Shown piece by piece: positions 43,890 through 53,843 of a DNA stretch of 64,000 bases. This DNA comes from Alloscardovia criceti DSM 17774 (GTDB taxonomy: Bacteria > Actinomycetota > Actinomycetes > Actinomycetales > Bifidobacteriaceae), in the NCBI RefSeq assembly GCF_000376885.1, contig NZ_AQXR01000009.1, positions 124,001-188,000 of the forward strand. The letters run 5' to 3'. A program made the translations under genes and the position numbers. How positions within the stretch are numbered: the stretch's first letter is position 1; each line of letters opens with the position of its first letter. The notes beneath the pieces are model-generated. The model did not search any database. It saw only the letters and a list, made by a program, of their open reading frames with translations, and was not told the origin of the DNA.

Positions 43890-45926
43890 TTATGCATCGA
43901 TAAATCGTGCATCGCGTGCATTGCGCTGAATAAACAGACGACGTGGTTCCACATCATCACCCATGAGCATGGAGAATGTTTCATCTGCCTGAGCGGCATC
44001 TTCGATGTGAATTTGCTTCAAAATACGGTTATGAGGATCCATAGTTGTTTCCCACAGCTCCTGATAAGACATCTCGCCCAGACCCTTATAACGCTGGATG
44101 CCTTCGCCCTTAGGTAGCTGACGACCAGCTGCTTTACCTTCGGCAAGCGCGCGGTCACGCTCCTCATCTGTATAGACGAAGTCGTGGTTGCCCTTCGTCC
44201 ACTTCAAGCGATACAAAGGCGGCATAGCCACATACACGTATCCTGCATTGATTAATGGACGCATATAGCGGAACATCAAGGTCAAATTCAATGTGGCAAT
44301 ATGAGCACCATCCACATCCGCATCGGCCATAATAATGATCTTGTGATAGCGCACCTTATTGATGTCGAATTCTTCACCGTAGCCGCCACCGATGGCAGTA
44401 ATGAGCGACTCAATGGTATCCGACTTCATCATGCGATCTAGGCTTGCACGCTCAGTATTCAGAATCTTTCCACGCAAAGGCAGGATAGCCTGTGTAATAG
44501 GATTTCGACCCTGAATAGCCGAACCACCTGCGGAATCACCCTCCACGATAAAGAGTTCACATTCGGCAGGATTGTTGGACTGGCAATCCTTCAGCTTATC
44601 TGGCATGCCGGCGGACTCGAAGATAGACTTGCGACGCGTATTTTCTCGAGCCTTCTTTGCAGCCAAACGTGCACGAGCCGCTTCCTGGCCCTTTTGCACA
44701 ATCATCTTCGCCTCTGCAGGATGCTCCCCTAGCCAATCCGTCAGCTTCTCAGTCACCACACGCTGTACGAAGGTCTTCGCTTCGGAATTACCCAGCTTGG
44801 TCTTGGTCTGTCCCTCGAACTGTGGCACGGTCAACTTGACGGAAATCACAGCCGTCAAGCCTTCGCGAACGTCATCACCAGAGAGGTTTTCATCCTTATC
44901 CTTGAGCAAGCCCTTTTCGCGTGCGTAGCGATTAATGAGGCCCGTTAATGCTGCGCGGAAGCCTTCCTCATGCGTACCACCCTCGGTTGTCGTAATGGTA
45001 TTGGCAAAGGAATGAATGGATTCGGAGTATGCACGCGTCCATTGCAAAGCAATTTCAGCAGAAATACCCATAGTAAGATCTTCAGACTCAAAATCGATCA
45101 CATCTGCTTCTACAGGCGTGGTCTTCTTCGTCTTGACCAAATACTCCACGTAATCCTTAATACCATTTGGGTACATGTAGGTAACGCTTTGATGCTTTGG
45201 TTCATCGTTAGAATCTTCATCGGCAATTTCATCGCCCGCTTCATCCAGATAACGCTCATCCGTGAGGGTAATCTTCAAGCCCTTGTTGAGGAAGGCCATC
45301 TGCTGGAAGCGTGCACGCAAGGTTTCAAAGTCGTATTCCGTTACTTCGAAAATATCTGGATCTGCCCAGAAGGTCACGGATGTACCAGTTTCTTCGCCCT
45401 CTTCCAAAGCACGACCTTGAATCAAAGGCGTCACAGAATGCTGATTTTCGAAGTTCTGAGTCCAGTAGTAGCCCTGACGACGCACTTCGATGTTAATGCG
45501 CGTAGACAAAGCGTTCACCACGGAAATACCCACACCGTGCAACCCACCAGAAACGGCATAACCGCCGCCACCAAACTTACCGCCCGCGTGAAGCTTCGTC
45601 AGCACGACCTCCACGCCAGACTTGCCTTCACCAGGAACCTCATCTACTGGAATGCCACGTCCATTATCGACAACGCGCACGCCGTTGTCCGGTAAAATGG
45701 TCACCTCGATGTGCGAAGCAAAACCAGCCAACGCCTCATCTACAGAGTTATCGACAATCTCATACACCAAATGATGCAAACCACGAGGACCTGTGGAACC
45801 GATGTACATGCCTGGTCGCACACGCACGGCTTCCAGTCCTTCAAGAACCTTCAAATCACTTGCATCATAATGTTCTGGGGACATTGTGTCATCAAGTTGA
45901 ACGGAATTAGTGTTTTCGTCCGTCAC
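43890..45926 (-). CDS. gyrB: DNA gyrase subunit B
   Basis: ATPase subunit of gyrase, about 678 residues from the GTG at 45926 (GGAAGG upstream; the ATG at 45947 has no ribosome site). The GHKL ATPase shows [50 protein letters not shown] and [15 protein letters not shown]. The TOPRIM domain shows [16 protein letters not shown] and [13 protein letters not shown]. The C-terminus ends with [18 protein letters not shown] 15-bp hairpin sits 22 bases upstream of the start. Confidence 0.98.
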   Translation of the reverse strand: MTDENTNSVQLDDTMSPEHYDASDLKVLEGLEAVRVRPGMYIGSTGPRGLHHLVYEIVDNSVDEALAGFASHIEVTILPDNGVRVVDNGRGIPVDEVPGEGKSGVEVVLTKLHAGGKFGGGGYAVSGGLHGVGISVVNALSTRINIEVRRQGYYWTQNFENQHSVTPLIQGRALEEGEETGTSVTFWADPDIFEVTEYDFETLRARFQQMAFLNKGLKITLTDERYLDEAGDEIADEDSNDEPKHQSVTYMYPNGIKDYVEYLVKTKKTTPVEADVIDFESEDLTMGISAEIALQWTRAYSESIHSFANTITTTEGGTHEEGFRAALTGLINRYAREKGLLKDKDENLSGDDVREGLTAVISVKLTVPQFEGQTKTKLGNSEAKTFVQRVVTEKLTDWLGEHPAEAKMIVQKGQEAARARLAAKKARENTRRKSIFESAGMPDKLKDCQSNNPAECELFIVEGDSAGGSAIQGRNPITQAILPLRGKILNTERASLDRMMKSDTIESLITAIGGGYGEEFDINKVRYHKIIIMADADVDGAHIATLNLTLMFRYMRPLINAGYVYVAMPPLYRLKWTKGNHDFVYTDEERDRALAEGKAAGRQLPKGEGIQRYKGLGEMSYQELWETTMDPHNRILKQIHIEDAAQADETFSMLMGDDVEPRRLFIQRNARDARFIDA

Positions 45927-45948
45927 TGACGTTCCTTCCCTATCCAAT

Positions 45949-45987
45949 AAATAAACCTCGAAATTTCTTCTTTTTCGAGGTTTATTT
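45949..45987 (-). promoter_or_regulatory. Hairpin in the 5' region of gyrB
   Basis: Perfect 15-bp stem AAATAAACCTCGAAA / TTTCGAGGTTTATTT with a 9-base loop, ending 22 bases before the gyrB GTG. On the minus strand its 3' arm is T-rich, so it may be a terminator for the recF/DUF721 transcript or an attenuator of gyrB. Confidence 0.65.
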
Positions 45988-46100
45988 CATACCCATATGC
46001 GTTAGAAAACACAAAAACGGGCCTTCTACGCATTTTTATTATTTATCAATAGGGTACTAAAACCTAGGGACACTCTTCTTATATAGACTTATATACGCCG

Positions 46101-46565
46101 CTAATATCTTTTTCGACGGAACGGCTCTGGCTGAGGACCAATTATGCGAATTTCTTGGATATCCAAGCTGGGCAAAAAATGCTGAATATTCTCGATAATC
46201 TGCGTGGTCATATAACTCAACTGGGTAGCCCAGGCAGGGGAAATCGCATAAATTGTCAAAACGCCTGCTTCGAGCCTGCCCACCCTAGAATTGTAGGCCA
46301 CAGCTTCACCCACGATGGACGGCCACTGATCATACAAACGTGCCACATCCATCTTGCTTTTCCATTGCGGATTATTGGTGATAATCGCTAAAACGCTCCC
46401 AAAATCCACCCAGTCTCTGCCTTTTTGACCAAAGCTTTCCGCAGCAAGCTGGTTTGATTCATCGAAACTCTTGCCCTGCACAAATTGATGTGCGTAGGGC
46501 TCAAAAATGTGCGCTGCTAGGGCGCTCATATTGAGGTGGAAACGTTCTGCAATAGGTTTCTGCAT
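46101..46565 (-). CDS. DUF721 protein (DciA-like)
   Basis: Protein of 154 residues with the DUF721 core: LYDQWPSIVGEAVAYNSRVGRLEAGVLTIYAISPAWATQLSYM. This family includes DciA, which assists loading of the replicative helicase DnaB in many bacteria without DnaC. The position between recF and gyrB near the origin is conserved in actinobacteria and supports that role, although function in this lineage is inferred. The C-terminus is basic (PFRRKRY). The ribosome site is poor. Confidence 0.88.
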   Translation of the reverse strand: MQKPIAERFHLNMSALAAHIFEPYAHQFVQGKSFDESNQLAAESFGQKGRDWVDFGSVLAIITNNPQWKSKMDVARLYDQWPSIVGEAVAYNSRVGRLEAGVLTIYAISPAWATQLSYMTTQIIENIQHFLPSLDIQEIRIIGPQPEPFRRKRY

Positions 46566-46610
46566 GATACTTTAAGTTAACTCTGAGGTGAGGAAAATCC
46601 CGATATCTCA

Positions 46611-47873
46611 CTACTCGTTCAAGAAATCGCTCAAGGATGGCGTTTCCGTAAGGAGCTTTTCTTGGGCTCTCAGGCTTTCTACATCGATGAAATGCACGTT
46701 CGCATGCAATAATTCTTCTGGCACATCGCTTTTCGCAGCCACGGTGATAAAAACCTGTGGTAAGGATGCAGCAAAGCTGATAATTTGCGATCGCCGGGAA
46801 TTGTCCAACTGCGCAAACACATCATCCAAAATGAGAATAGGTTGATGCTCTTCAAAACGCGTCAGCACCTCAAAAAGTGCCATTTTCAATGCGAGGGACA
46901 GGCTCCACATCTCACCGTTCGAGGCATATTCCTTGGCATTCATGCCATTGAGGATGAAGCTGAAATCATCGCGATGCGGACCGATAAGGTTGCGCGCCTG
47001 AGCTACTTCGCCTTCGAAAAGGCGTTGATAATGGTCAATAATGGCCGCATATGCCTGTGTTTCATCGGCGATAAACTCCTCATATGACGCTGCGTAGGTT
47101 ATGTCTGCGGTATTGCGCTCCCCTGCGATGCGGCGATAAATGCGACTAAAGGGCTCCGCTAACGCCTGAACCACTTTGAGACGAGCCTTTGTAATGGCGA
47201 TGCCGGCATCCACGAGCTGGTTAGTCCAAATTTCTAGTCCGGAGAAAACCTGACTCATATCCACATTTTCGCCGCTTAAACTCATGCGCGAACGCAAACT
47301 TGCCACATTTTTGAGCAAAGCAACGCGTTGTTTTGCAATGTGATTGTAACGCTGGAGTAGTTCGTAATACCCCGGCACCAGAAATACCGCTGCAGCATCC
47401 AGAAAATGCCTGCGCATACCAGGCTCTGAAGATACCAAAAGCTGATCTTCCGGTGCAAAGGTGACCGTGGGCACTTTGCCTATAATGTCACGCAAATATT
47501 GGGAATTTCCATTATTTACTCTGGCTCTGTGGGCTCCACGGGTGGATAATGTCACGGAAAAGGTGGTGACATCCTGCGTTTGCGCATCCGCAGATGTACT
47601 TTCATCTTGATCCGCGATGTCAGTCGCATCCTGATCTGAATCATTAAAAACCACGTTTGCGCGAATATGAGCGCTAGCCTGTCCTGCTTGAATCAGCGTT
47701 TTCGCCGTATGAGTCCGATGGCTCATACCCGAGGACAGAAATTCAATGGCTTCTACGATATTGGTTTTACCTCTGCCATTATCTCCATAAATTATGGTAA
47801 TCCCGGGAGCAAAGTCCAGTAGGCATTGCTCCCATGAACGGAAATGATCCAATGCTAAACGCGAAATGTACAT
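46611..47873 (-). CDS. recF: DNA replication and repair protein RecF
   Basis: SMC-like ATPase of 420 residues that helps load RecA at gaps. It begins MYISRLALDHFRSWEQCLLDF with Walker A IYGDNGRGKTNIVEA, the RecF signature ANGEMWSLSLALKMALF region, and Walker B ILILDDVFAQLDNSRR. An acidic insertion (residues about 85-110, DQDATDIADQDESTSAD) is longer than usual. No Shine-Dalgarno sequence is seen; the position is taken by an AT palindrome (47873-47889). Confidence 0.96.
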   Translation of the reverse strand: MYISRLALDHFRSWEQCLLDFAPGITIIYGDNGRGKTNIVEAIEFLSSGMSHRTHTAKTLIQAGQASAHIRANVVFNDSDQDATDIADQDESTSADAQTQDVTTFSVTLSTRGAHRARVNNGNSQYLRDIIGKVPTVTFAPEDQLLVSSEPGMRRHFLDAAAVFLVPGYYELLQRYNHIAKQRVALLKNVASLRSRMSLSGENVDMSQVFSGLEIWTNQLVDAGIAITKARLKVVQALAEPFSRIYRRIAGERNTADITYAASYEEFIADETQAYAAIIDHYQRLFEGEVAQARNLIGPHRDDFSFILNGMNAKEYASNGEMWSLSLALKMALFEVLTRFEEHQPILILDDVFAQLDNSRRSQIISFAASLPQVFITVAAKSDVPEELLHANVHFIDVESLRAQEKLLTETPSLSDFLNE

Positions 47874-47908
47874 ATAAATTGAATTTATACCCTAGTAATC
47901 ACAGGAAC

Positions 47909-49033
47909 TTAATCGGTAAAGCGCATAGGAACGAGCAAGTAACGATAATCCAATGATTCGTCACCCTCAAGCTCTTGTTGACCATTGAACTCTACAGCAC
48001 GTGCGGCATTCACCATCTTCATACGCACATATGGCTCATCGATTGCGCTCAAACCCTCCTTCAAATACGAAGGATTAAAAGCAACAGTAATAGGTTCGCC
48101 ATCAAGCTGTGCATCGATGACTTCGTGTGCCTGAGATTGATCCTGTGCACCAGCGGATAATTGAACTTCATTTTCACTGAAAACCATGCGAATAGAAGCA
48201 TCTCGTTCAGCTACCAAAGCCACACGGGAGATTGCACTGATCAAATCTGCACGGTTAATTACGGCGTGAATCGGATATTCATCCACAAATAAACGATCAA
48301 CAGCAGGGAATTCGCCATCAATCAACTGAGCAGTGGACTGGCGTCCCGCATTAGAAAAGCTGAGAAGCGTGGATTTTTCCGGATCATAGCCGATAACCAC
48401 ATTGCTCGAGGTGTCAATACTGCGCGAAACATCACGCAAAACTGCTCCGTCAATCAAAATTGTTCCTGTGAAATCATCCTGAGCAGGCGTCCAGGTAAAA
48501 CTGGTGCGCGCAAGACGGAAACGATCCGTCGATGTAAGCACAACTTTATCCGAATCAATGCTGATGCGAATGCCCTTCAAAACCACGCGATTTTCTTCGC
48601 GAGCCACAGCCACTGCCGTTTTTGCCACAGCATGTGCGAAGGTGTCCGCATCGACCTGGCCCAAATCTGCAGGAATTTCTGGGAGGGCAGGGTAGTCGCT
48701 TTCTGGCATGAGTTGCAACGTAAAGCGTGACTTTCCACCGGAAATAATGGCGTGAGATCCTTGAGTTTCCAAGGAAATTCGGCCTTGAGGAAGAGCTTTT
48801 GCAATATCGGCGAGTAGTTTTCCGAGCACCACGATAGTGCCAGGTTCTTCGATATCGGCCTCTACACGGTCCCGAGCAGATTTTTCATAATCAAAAGTTG
48901 AGAATGAAAGGATGCCATCTTGAGCATCAAGCTTTATGCCGGCAAGGATAGGGGTAGCGGGACGAGACGGAATAATGCGGGTAGCCCACGCAACCGCATC
49001 AGCAAAAGCTGCTGAATCGACATCAATTTTCAT
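47909..49033 (-). CDS. dnaN: DNA polymerase III beta sliding clamp
   Basis: Processivity clamp of 374 residues with three similar domains. Landmarks are the N-terminal MKIDVDSAAFADAVAWATRIIPSRPATPILAG, KSRFTLQLMPESDYPALPEIP, VLTSTDRFRLARTSF, the central VDRLFVDEYPIHAVINRADLISAISRVAL and C-terminal YRYLLVPMRFTD. It has a good AGGAG site. It is 35 bases before recF and lies at the edge of the origin region. Confidence 0.98.
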   Translation of the reverse strand: MKIDVDSAAFADAVAWATRIIPSRPATPILAGIKLDAQDGILSFSTFDYEKSARDRVEADIEEPGTIVVLGKLLADIAKALPQGRISLETQGSHAIISGGKSRFTLQLMPESDYPALPEIPADLGQVDADTFAHAVAKTAVAVAREENRVVLKGIRISIDSDKVVLTSTDRFRLARTSFTWTPAQDDFTGTILIDGAVLRDVSRSIDTSSNVVIGYDPEKSTLLSFSNAGRQSTAQLIDGEFPAVDRLFVDEYPIHAVINRADLISAISRVALVAERDASIRMVFSENEVQLSAGAQDQSQAHEVIDAQLDGEPITVAFNPSYLKEGLSAIDEPYVRMKMVNAARAVEFNGQQELEGDESLDYRYLLVPMRFTD

Positions 49034-49808
49034 AACTTCTCCTACGTTAAAAATCTACAGACCATTGTAGCGAAAAACTGGGGAAGATTTTTTCTTAAAA
49101 TTCTTCGTACAGACTTTACGATGACGACTAACTATAAAAAAGAGATAATAGTAATAATAAGGGCTGTGGAAACTGTGGACAGAGCCTGTCAGAGCAGTAA
49201 TTAAAAGGCTAGCAAAGATTTTGGCAATGTGGATAACTTGCTTAAAATTTGTGGATAAGTATATGAGTTATCCACATGGTTTGAATGGCCTTGAGTTTAT
49301 TCACATTTTTGCGGGTGTTGTACTCCGATTACCCACCGGTTATACACGGGTTTTTGCCCAATTTGTGGATAGCATTGTGGATAACTTTCTTAAAAATTCA
49401 TATCCGCATCGGCGTGGCGAAACTAAAAAAGCGGATTTTCGTCTCTCAGAATCATTTTCACAGACGAAAAAGTGGGGGAGTTGAGAGAGTTACGCTACAT
49501 GAACGCTTGTGCTGTCTTTCGAGTCTGCATAACAACAGTTCTGTGGCAGTTCTTGTGTTGTTGCTATCTCTAACAGATGATAGCTGGCTGGTATTTCGCT
49601 ATCCACTAGCAATGGAATTGGCGGTGCATACAAAATGCGCAAGTTATAAAAATTGAGAGGTACTCAAAGTTATGAGTACCTCTCACGATGACGGCATAGT
49701 TCGGTATGAAATCTGAAAGGAATAACTCCTCAACTGCAACCATAGTTTTAGAATCTCGCACAGGTTCTGGTGCATCCGCATAACAGGAATCTGCGCACAT
49801 CCGAACTT
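49034..49808. other. oriC: Origin region I: dnaN-dnaA intergenic DnaA-box cluster
   Basis: This region of about 775 bases has no convincing gene. DnaA boxes (TTWTNCACA or reverse) are at 49228-49236, 49250-49258, 49268-49276, 49340-49348 (near match), 49364-49372 (near match) and 49376-49384. An AT-rich segment at about 49085-49170, beside dnaN, is a candidate unwinding element. The dnaN promoter must also be here. The dnaA terminator is at 49655-49684. Confidence 0.8.
49655..49684 (-). terminator. Rho-independent terminator of dnaA
   Basis: Perfect 12-bp stem GAGAGGTACTCA / TGAGTACCTCTC with a 6-base loop, followed on the minus strand by AATTTTTAT. Confidence 0.85.
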
Positions 49809-51425
49809 TTAATCGATAAATGCGCGATTTTGCTTCAATTGCGAGGTCAAATCTGTTACAGCATTATATGTTTCTGGAATTTCCTGCATTTCTGTGGAAA
49901 TTTTTCGGCACGCATGCATGACGGTGGAGTGATCGCGGCCGCCAAAGGTTGCTCCAATATCCACCAAAGACATGGATGTCAGTTCGCGCGACAAATACAT
50001 AGCAACCTGGCGAGCTTGCGCCACATTTTTTGTGCGTGAAGATCCAACAATATCCTCAAACGTCAACTTATAATACTTCGCAACAAAAGTGATGATATTC
50101 GTCGGTGTAATTTCCACCGTCGAATTAGAAAAATCTTTCAGCGTTTGCTCAGCCAAATTCTTTGTAATGGCTTGATTACTCAGGCTTGCCATCGCAGAAA
50201 TACGTGTTAATGCCCCTTCCAGCTGACGCACATTTTCCGTCACGCGCTCCGCAATTAAAGTAATAACATCAAGCGGAATATCGATATGCTGCGCCTTCGA
50301 CTTCATGCGTAAAATAGCTTCACGCAATTCCTGCGATGGCGGATCAATACTTACCGGGATGCCTTGGCTAAAGCGAGAAATCAAACGATCCGGAAGACCT
50401 TTCAAATGCTGAGGGGCCACATCGGATGCCAGTACAATTTGCTTGCCCTGTTCATACAATTCATTAAAGGTGTTGAAGAATGCTTCCACCGTGGTATCAC
50501 GGCCCGCAATAAACTGCACATCATCGACGAGGAGAATGTCAACGCCTCGGTAGCGGCGATTAAATTCCACCATTTCTGCGCGACGACTGCTCGCGCTATT
50601 GCCCAAAGCAATCACCAAATCATTCGTAAATTCCTCAGAATTGGTGTAACGCACCTTCAAATTTGGATTAATGAGCAAAGCCTGATTTCCAATGGCATTG
50701 AGCAAATGGGTTTTGCCCAGACCGGAACCACCGTAGATAAAAAGCGGGTTGTATTCCACGCCGGGGCGCTCAGCAGTAGCAAAAGCGATACTTTTTGCAA
50801 ATTCATTGGATTCGCCGGGGACGAAGTTGTCAAAAACGGCGTTCTTGTTCAGATGAGTAACCTCATCACGTGAATTTGCCGGACTTTCCATCATTGCTGG
50901 CGAGGCCAGTGAAGCCGAAGAATCCGGTGGAGCAGCCTGCGAGACATGCGCAATCGGTGTTGGTAGCGTATGCGATGGGGTAGAGGTGCCCATTCCTTCG
51001 GCATCGCGCGTGCTGGAAACCACAGGAATATCGGAGGTGGTGGTGGGCGCAGAAGTGGCAGACATCTGTGGAGTTTCCGAAGACATAGGCGCAGACGCGG
51101 TATGCTGCTGCATCTGATGAGGTCGAGGTGAGCTCTGAGGTGTGCCGCCTTGCTCTAAAATTTGAGGATCAATCTGCACCACATAGGTCATTTGCTGACC
51201 TGTAACCTGCGAAAAAAGCTGGGTTAACACATTGTGAAGCTTTTTTTCTACTACGCTACGTGTCGATTCACTCGAAACGGTGAGCACAATCATTGTGCCG
51301 AAAATCTGGGATGGCTTAATATCGTTCAAACATGCAAATTCGCGCAAAGTAAGATCTAGGGACTGATCGAGTAAGAGCTGATATGTCTGATTCCACACAT
51401 CAGAGGCATTCATCATATCTGCCAT
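49809..51425 (-). CDS. dnaA: Chromosomal replication initiator DnaA
   Basis: Initiator AAA+ ATPase of 538 residues. Domain I begins MNASDVWNQTYQLLLDQ; a long proline/serine/threonine-rich linker spans about residues 90-190. The AAA+ domain shows PLFIYGGSGLGKTHLLNAIGN (Walker A), VDILLVDDVQFIAGRD (Walker B) and GLPDRLISRFSQG. The C-terminal helix-turn-helix includes the DnaA signature GGRDHSTVMHACRKI. It has AAGGAG upstream and transcription runs into origin region I. Confidence 0.98.
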   Translation of the reverse strand: MADMMNASDVWNQTYQLLLDQSLDLTLREFACLNDIKPSQIFGTMIVLTVSSESTRSVVEKKLHNVLTQLFSQVTGQQMTYVVQIDPQILEQGGTPQSSPRPHQMQQHTASAPMSSETPQMSATSAPTTTSDIPVVSSTRDAEGMGTSTPSHTLPTPIAHVSQAAPPDSSASLASPAMMESPANSRDEVTHLNKNAVFDNFVPGESNEFAKSIAFATAERPGVEYNPLFIYGGSGLGKTHLLNAIGNQALLINPNLKVRYTNSEEFTNDLVIALGNSASSRRAEMVEFNRRYRGVDILLVDDVQFIAGRDTTVEAFFNTFNELYEQGKQIVLASDVAPQHLKGLPDRLISRFSQGIPVSIDPPSQELREAILRMKSKAQHIDIPLDVITLIAERVTENVRQLEGALTRISAMASLSNQAITKNLAEQTLKDFSNSTVEITPTNIITFVAKYYKLTFEDIVGSSRTKNVAQARQVAMYLSRELTSMSLVDIGATFGGRDHSTVMHACRKISTEMQEIPETYNAVTDLTSQLKQNRAFID

Positions 51426-51886
51426 ATCGTCTCCTTGTTACAGGTCTTACTCGTCCATCACTTCTATCACATACATGTAAATCTGGCCGCCAAATGACCA
51501 GCCAATACAGTCTAGCAAAAGGGCCTCATACTTTTATACACCGTTGTTGAAAAGTTATCCACAGTCAAGCGTGTTGAAAATACACAAATGTTAATAACAT
51601 GCGTGTAATTTGTGCATAAGTGGATAAAGTTATCCACATAGTTATTCGCTTATTCACAAGGCTAAGTGTGGATAACTACACGCATGTAATTTAAAAATGT
51701 GAATTATTTTCGGCAGTTATGCACATGGTGGATAACGTGTGGGTAAGCTGTGGAAGTGACGTGGATAACAAGATTTTTTTGCTGAGAATTTGCCTCAGTA
51801 CAGGGTTTCGAGTAAGGTTGTAGAGATTGACTTAAAGAAGGCCGTGATAGACACGGCAAAAAGGCACTATTGGGGAGCGTTAAATT
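51426..51886. other. oriC: Origin region II: dnaA-rpmH intergenic DnaA-box cluster
   Basis: This divergent region of about 461 bases has many DnaA boxes: 51555-51563, 51611-51619, 51630-51638, 51650-51658, 51667-51675, 51717-51725, plus near matches at 51727-51735, 51738-51746 and 51760-51768. It also carries the dnaA and rpmH promoters; TTGACT near 51828 is a candidate -35 for rpmH. A short hairpin (GCCGTG/CACGGC, 51841-51857) lies in the rpmH leader. Confidence 0.8.
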
Positions 51887-52021
51887 ATGAAGCGTACATT
51901 CCAGCCAAACAACCGTCGTCGTCATATGAAGCACGGTTTCCGTTTGCGCATGCGTACCCGTTCGGGTCGCGCTGTTATTAATCGTCGTCGTGCAAAGGGT
52001 CGTAAGTCCCTCTCTGCATAA
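51887..52021 (+). CDS. rpmH: 50S ribosomal protein L34
   Basis: Very basic 44-residue protein: [18 protein letters not shown], then [19 protein letters not shown] and KSLSA. This is the typical L34 sequence. It opens the rpmH-rnpA-yidD-yidC set on the plus strand, as in most bacteria, and is divergent from dnaA. Confidence 0.98.
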   Translation: MKRTFQPNNRRRHMKHGFRLRMRTRSGRAVINRRRAKGRKSLSA

Positions 52022-52047
52022 GCGACGCGTAATATCAACGCCTGACA

Positions 52048-52452
52048 GTGGAGCGGTTAAAAAGTCATCAAGACTTTACTGCTGTGTTGAGGAAAAGAAA
52101 AAAAGTTTCCACAAAAGATATAGTCGTTCATTTCGTTGTTACTTCACCATCTGCAAGTAATAATCAAATGAGCGACTTAGTCAGTTCTACAGGCAAAAAA
52201 CGCCTGGGACTTGCAGTAACAAAGTCGGTAGGAAATGCGGTTAAGCGTAATGCGGTTAAGCGCCGTTTTCGCGTACTCGCACGACGTTACGAGCACCTTT
52301 TACCTCAGGACGTGAATCTCGATATCGTGATGAGAGCAAAGCCTGGGTGCTATGGCGTACCATTTGATCAGTTAGACCACCAAGTGAGTACGGCTTTTGG
52401 TAAAATCGCTAGCACGTTACAATCAACTCAACAGGTAGAGGAAGCATTGTGA
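52048..52452 (+). CDS. rnpA: Ribonuclease P protein component
   Basis: Protein subunit of RNase P, which trims the 5' end of tRNAs; 134 residues. The start is GTG at 52048 (MERLKSHQDFTAVLRKRKKV). The RNA-binding signature is KKRLGLAVTKSVGNAVKRNAVKRRFRVLAR, with the expected RNR-like basic helix. It follows rpmH by 26 bases and overlaps yidD by 4. Confidence 0.96.
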   Translation: MERLKSHQDFTAVLRKRKKVSTKDIVVHFVVTSPSASNNQMSDLVSSTGKKRLGLAVTKSVGNAVKRNAVKRRFRVLARRYEHLLPQDVNLDIVMRAKPGCYGVPFDQLDHQVSTAFGKIASTLQSTQQVEEAL

Positions 52453-52751
52453 GTGCAGCCAGCAGAATGATGATAAACGCGATACAGTGGTATAGAACCA
52501 CTATTTCTGCGCGTACTCTGCCAACCTGCAAATACTATCCAACCTGCTCCACCTATGCTCTGACCGCCATTGAGCGCTTCGGGGCTGTACGCGGAGGCAC
52601 ACTTGCACTTTTACGATTAATGCGGTGCAGGCCCTGGTCTCGCGGTGGAATTGATGATGTTCCCCATAAGTTTTCTGTTTTTTATCGTTTTTCCTGGTCT
52701 TCAGCTCATGAAGAGCCCAGTATAGAACCTCAATACCATCCTTACGAATAG
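52449..52751 (+). CDS. yidD: Membrane protein insertion efficiency factor YidD
   Basis: Small protein of 100 residues associated with YidC function. Motifs are AIQWYRTTISARTLPTCKYYPTCSTYALTAIERFG and RLMRCRPWSRGGIDDVP, matching the family including the conserved cysteines. It starts with GTG inside the rnpA stop (GTGA) and precedes yidC. Confidence 0.95.
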   Translation: MSAASRMMINAIQWYRTTISARTLPTCKYYPTCSTYALTAIERFGAVRGGTLALLRLMRCRPWSRGGIDDVPHKFSVFYRFSWSSAHEEPSIEPQYHPYE

Positions 52752-52775
52752 CTTACGAATAGGAAGACAAGAAGA

Positions 52776-53774
52776 ATGAATCTCGATCAAGGTTTCTTTG
52801 GCTTTATTTATAGAATTCTGTACCCACTTGAGTGGTTAATGACGCAGATCATGGTGCTCTTCCACGATTTGTTTGTATTCTTGGGCATGCAGTCTGGTTC
52901 GGGCTTTGCGTGGGTTCTTTCTATTATCTTCCTGACAATTACCGTGCGTGTGGCTATTTTGCCATTCTTCGTACGTCAGATGAATTCTATGAGTCGTATG
53001 CAGGCTATACAGCCAAAGATTCAGAAAATTCAAAATAAATATAAGGGCAAGACAGATCCCGCATCGCGCGAGGCTATGAGCCGCGAAACGATGAAGTTGT
53101 ATCAGGATAACAATGTCAATCCTATGGGATCCTGTGTGCCTTCGCTGATTCAGGGTCCTGTGTTTATGGCGCTCTTCTATATCTTGTCTTCTATGCAATA
53201 CATTGCAAATGGTACCAAGGATGCGCTGGGTGGCTTTACACAGGATGTGGCTTCGCAAATTATGCATACGGAAGTTTTCGGTACGAAGATTTCTTTGAAC
53301 TTTACGAATGCTTCTGGTTCCGGTCGTGTGGTTATAGGCTTATTCGTCGCTTATATGTGTATTACTATGTTCTTGTCTCAGTACTATAGCCTTCGCCGCA
53401 ATATGCCGAAGGAATCCATAGGTACGCAGCAATATAATACACAGCGCACGATGGCGTTTATCTTCCCGGTTATCTATATCTTCTCTGGTGTGGCATTGCC
53501 ATTCGCTGTGCTCGTATACTGGGCTACCAACAATACTTGGACTCTGTTGCAGATGGTCTTCCAGATTGAAAACTTCCCAACGCCAGGTTCTGCAGCTTAC
53601 GAAGCTAAGCAGAAGCGTGACTATACTAATGAAACCAAGCGTCGTGAGCGCTTAGGCCTTCCAAGCATCGAAGAAGAAGAATTGGAAAAGGCTAAGGAAG
53701 CAATGGAAGAAACCAAGAAGAGTGGCGGCACCCAGCGCTACCAGCCTTCACGAAAGAAGTCCAAGAAGCGTTAA
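52776..53774 (+). CDS. yidC: Membrane protein insertase YidC/OxaA
   Basis: Insertase of 332 residues with about five membrane segments. Family features are FAWVLSIIFLTITVRVAILPFFVRQMNSMSRMQAIQPKIQKIQNKYKGK, GSCVPSLIQGPVFMALFYIL and PFAVLVYWATNNTWTLLQMVFQ. The large periplasmic domain of Gram-negative YidC is absent, as usual for Gram-positives. The C-terminal tail is charged and ends in SRKKSKKR. An intergenic parS site follows immediately. Confidence 0.97.
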   Translation: MNLDQGFFGFIYRILYPLEWLMTQIMVLFHDLFVFLGMQSGSGFAWVLSIIFLTITVRVAILPFFVRQMNSMSRMQAIQPKIQKIQNKYKGKTDPASREAMSRETMKLYQDNNVNPMGSCVPSLIQGPVFMALFYILSSMQYIANGTKDALGGFTQDVASQIMHTEVFGTKISLNFTNASGSGRVVIGLFVAYMCITMFLSQYYSLRRNMPKESIGTQQYNTQRTMAFIFPVIYIFSGVALPFAVLVYWATNNTWTLLQMVFQIENFPTPGSAAYEAKQKRDYTNETKRRERLGLPSIEEEELEKAKEAMEETKKSGGTQRYQPSRKKSKKR

Positions 53775-53790
53775 TGTTTCACGTGAAACA
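53775..53790. promoter_or_regulatory. parS site after yidC
   Basis: Exact TGTTTCACGTGAAACA, beginning directly after the yidC stop codon. It is the only one of the five copies in the window outside a coding sequence. Confidence 0.92.
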
Positions 53791-53843
53791 TGACGGACGA
53801 AATACACTTGCAGGGATAGACTGAAGATAATGTAAGGAGCATT

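Noticed and set aside
49606-49800. A 64-residue minus-strand frame just after dnaA, partly reading PEPVRDSKTMVAVEELF, faintly like a DUF397 end
   Set aside because: It runs through the dnaA terminator hairpin, has no ribosome site, and the resemblance is too weak to call a gene.
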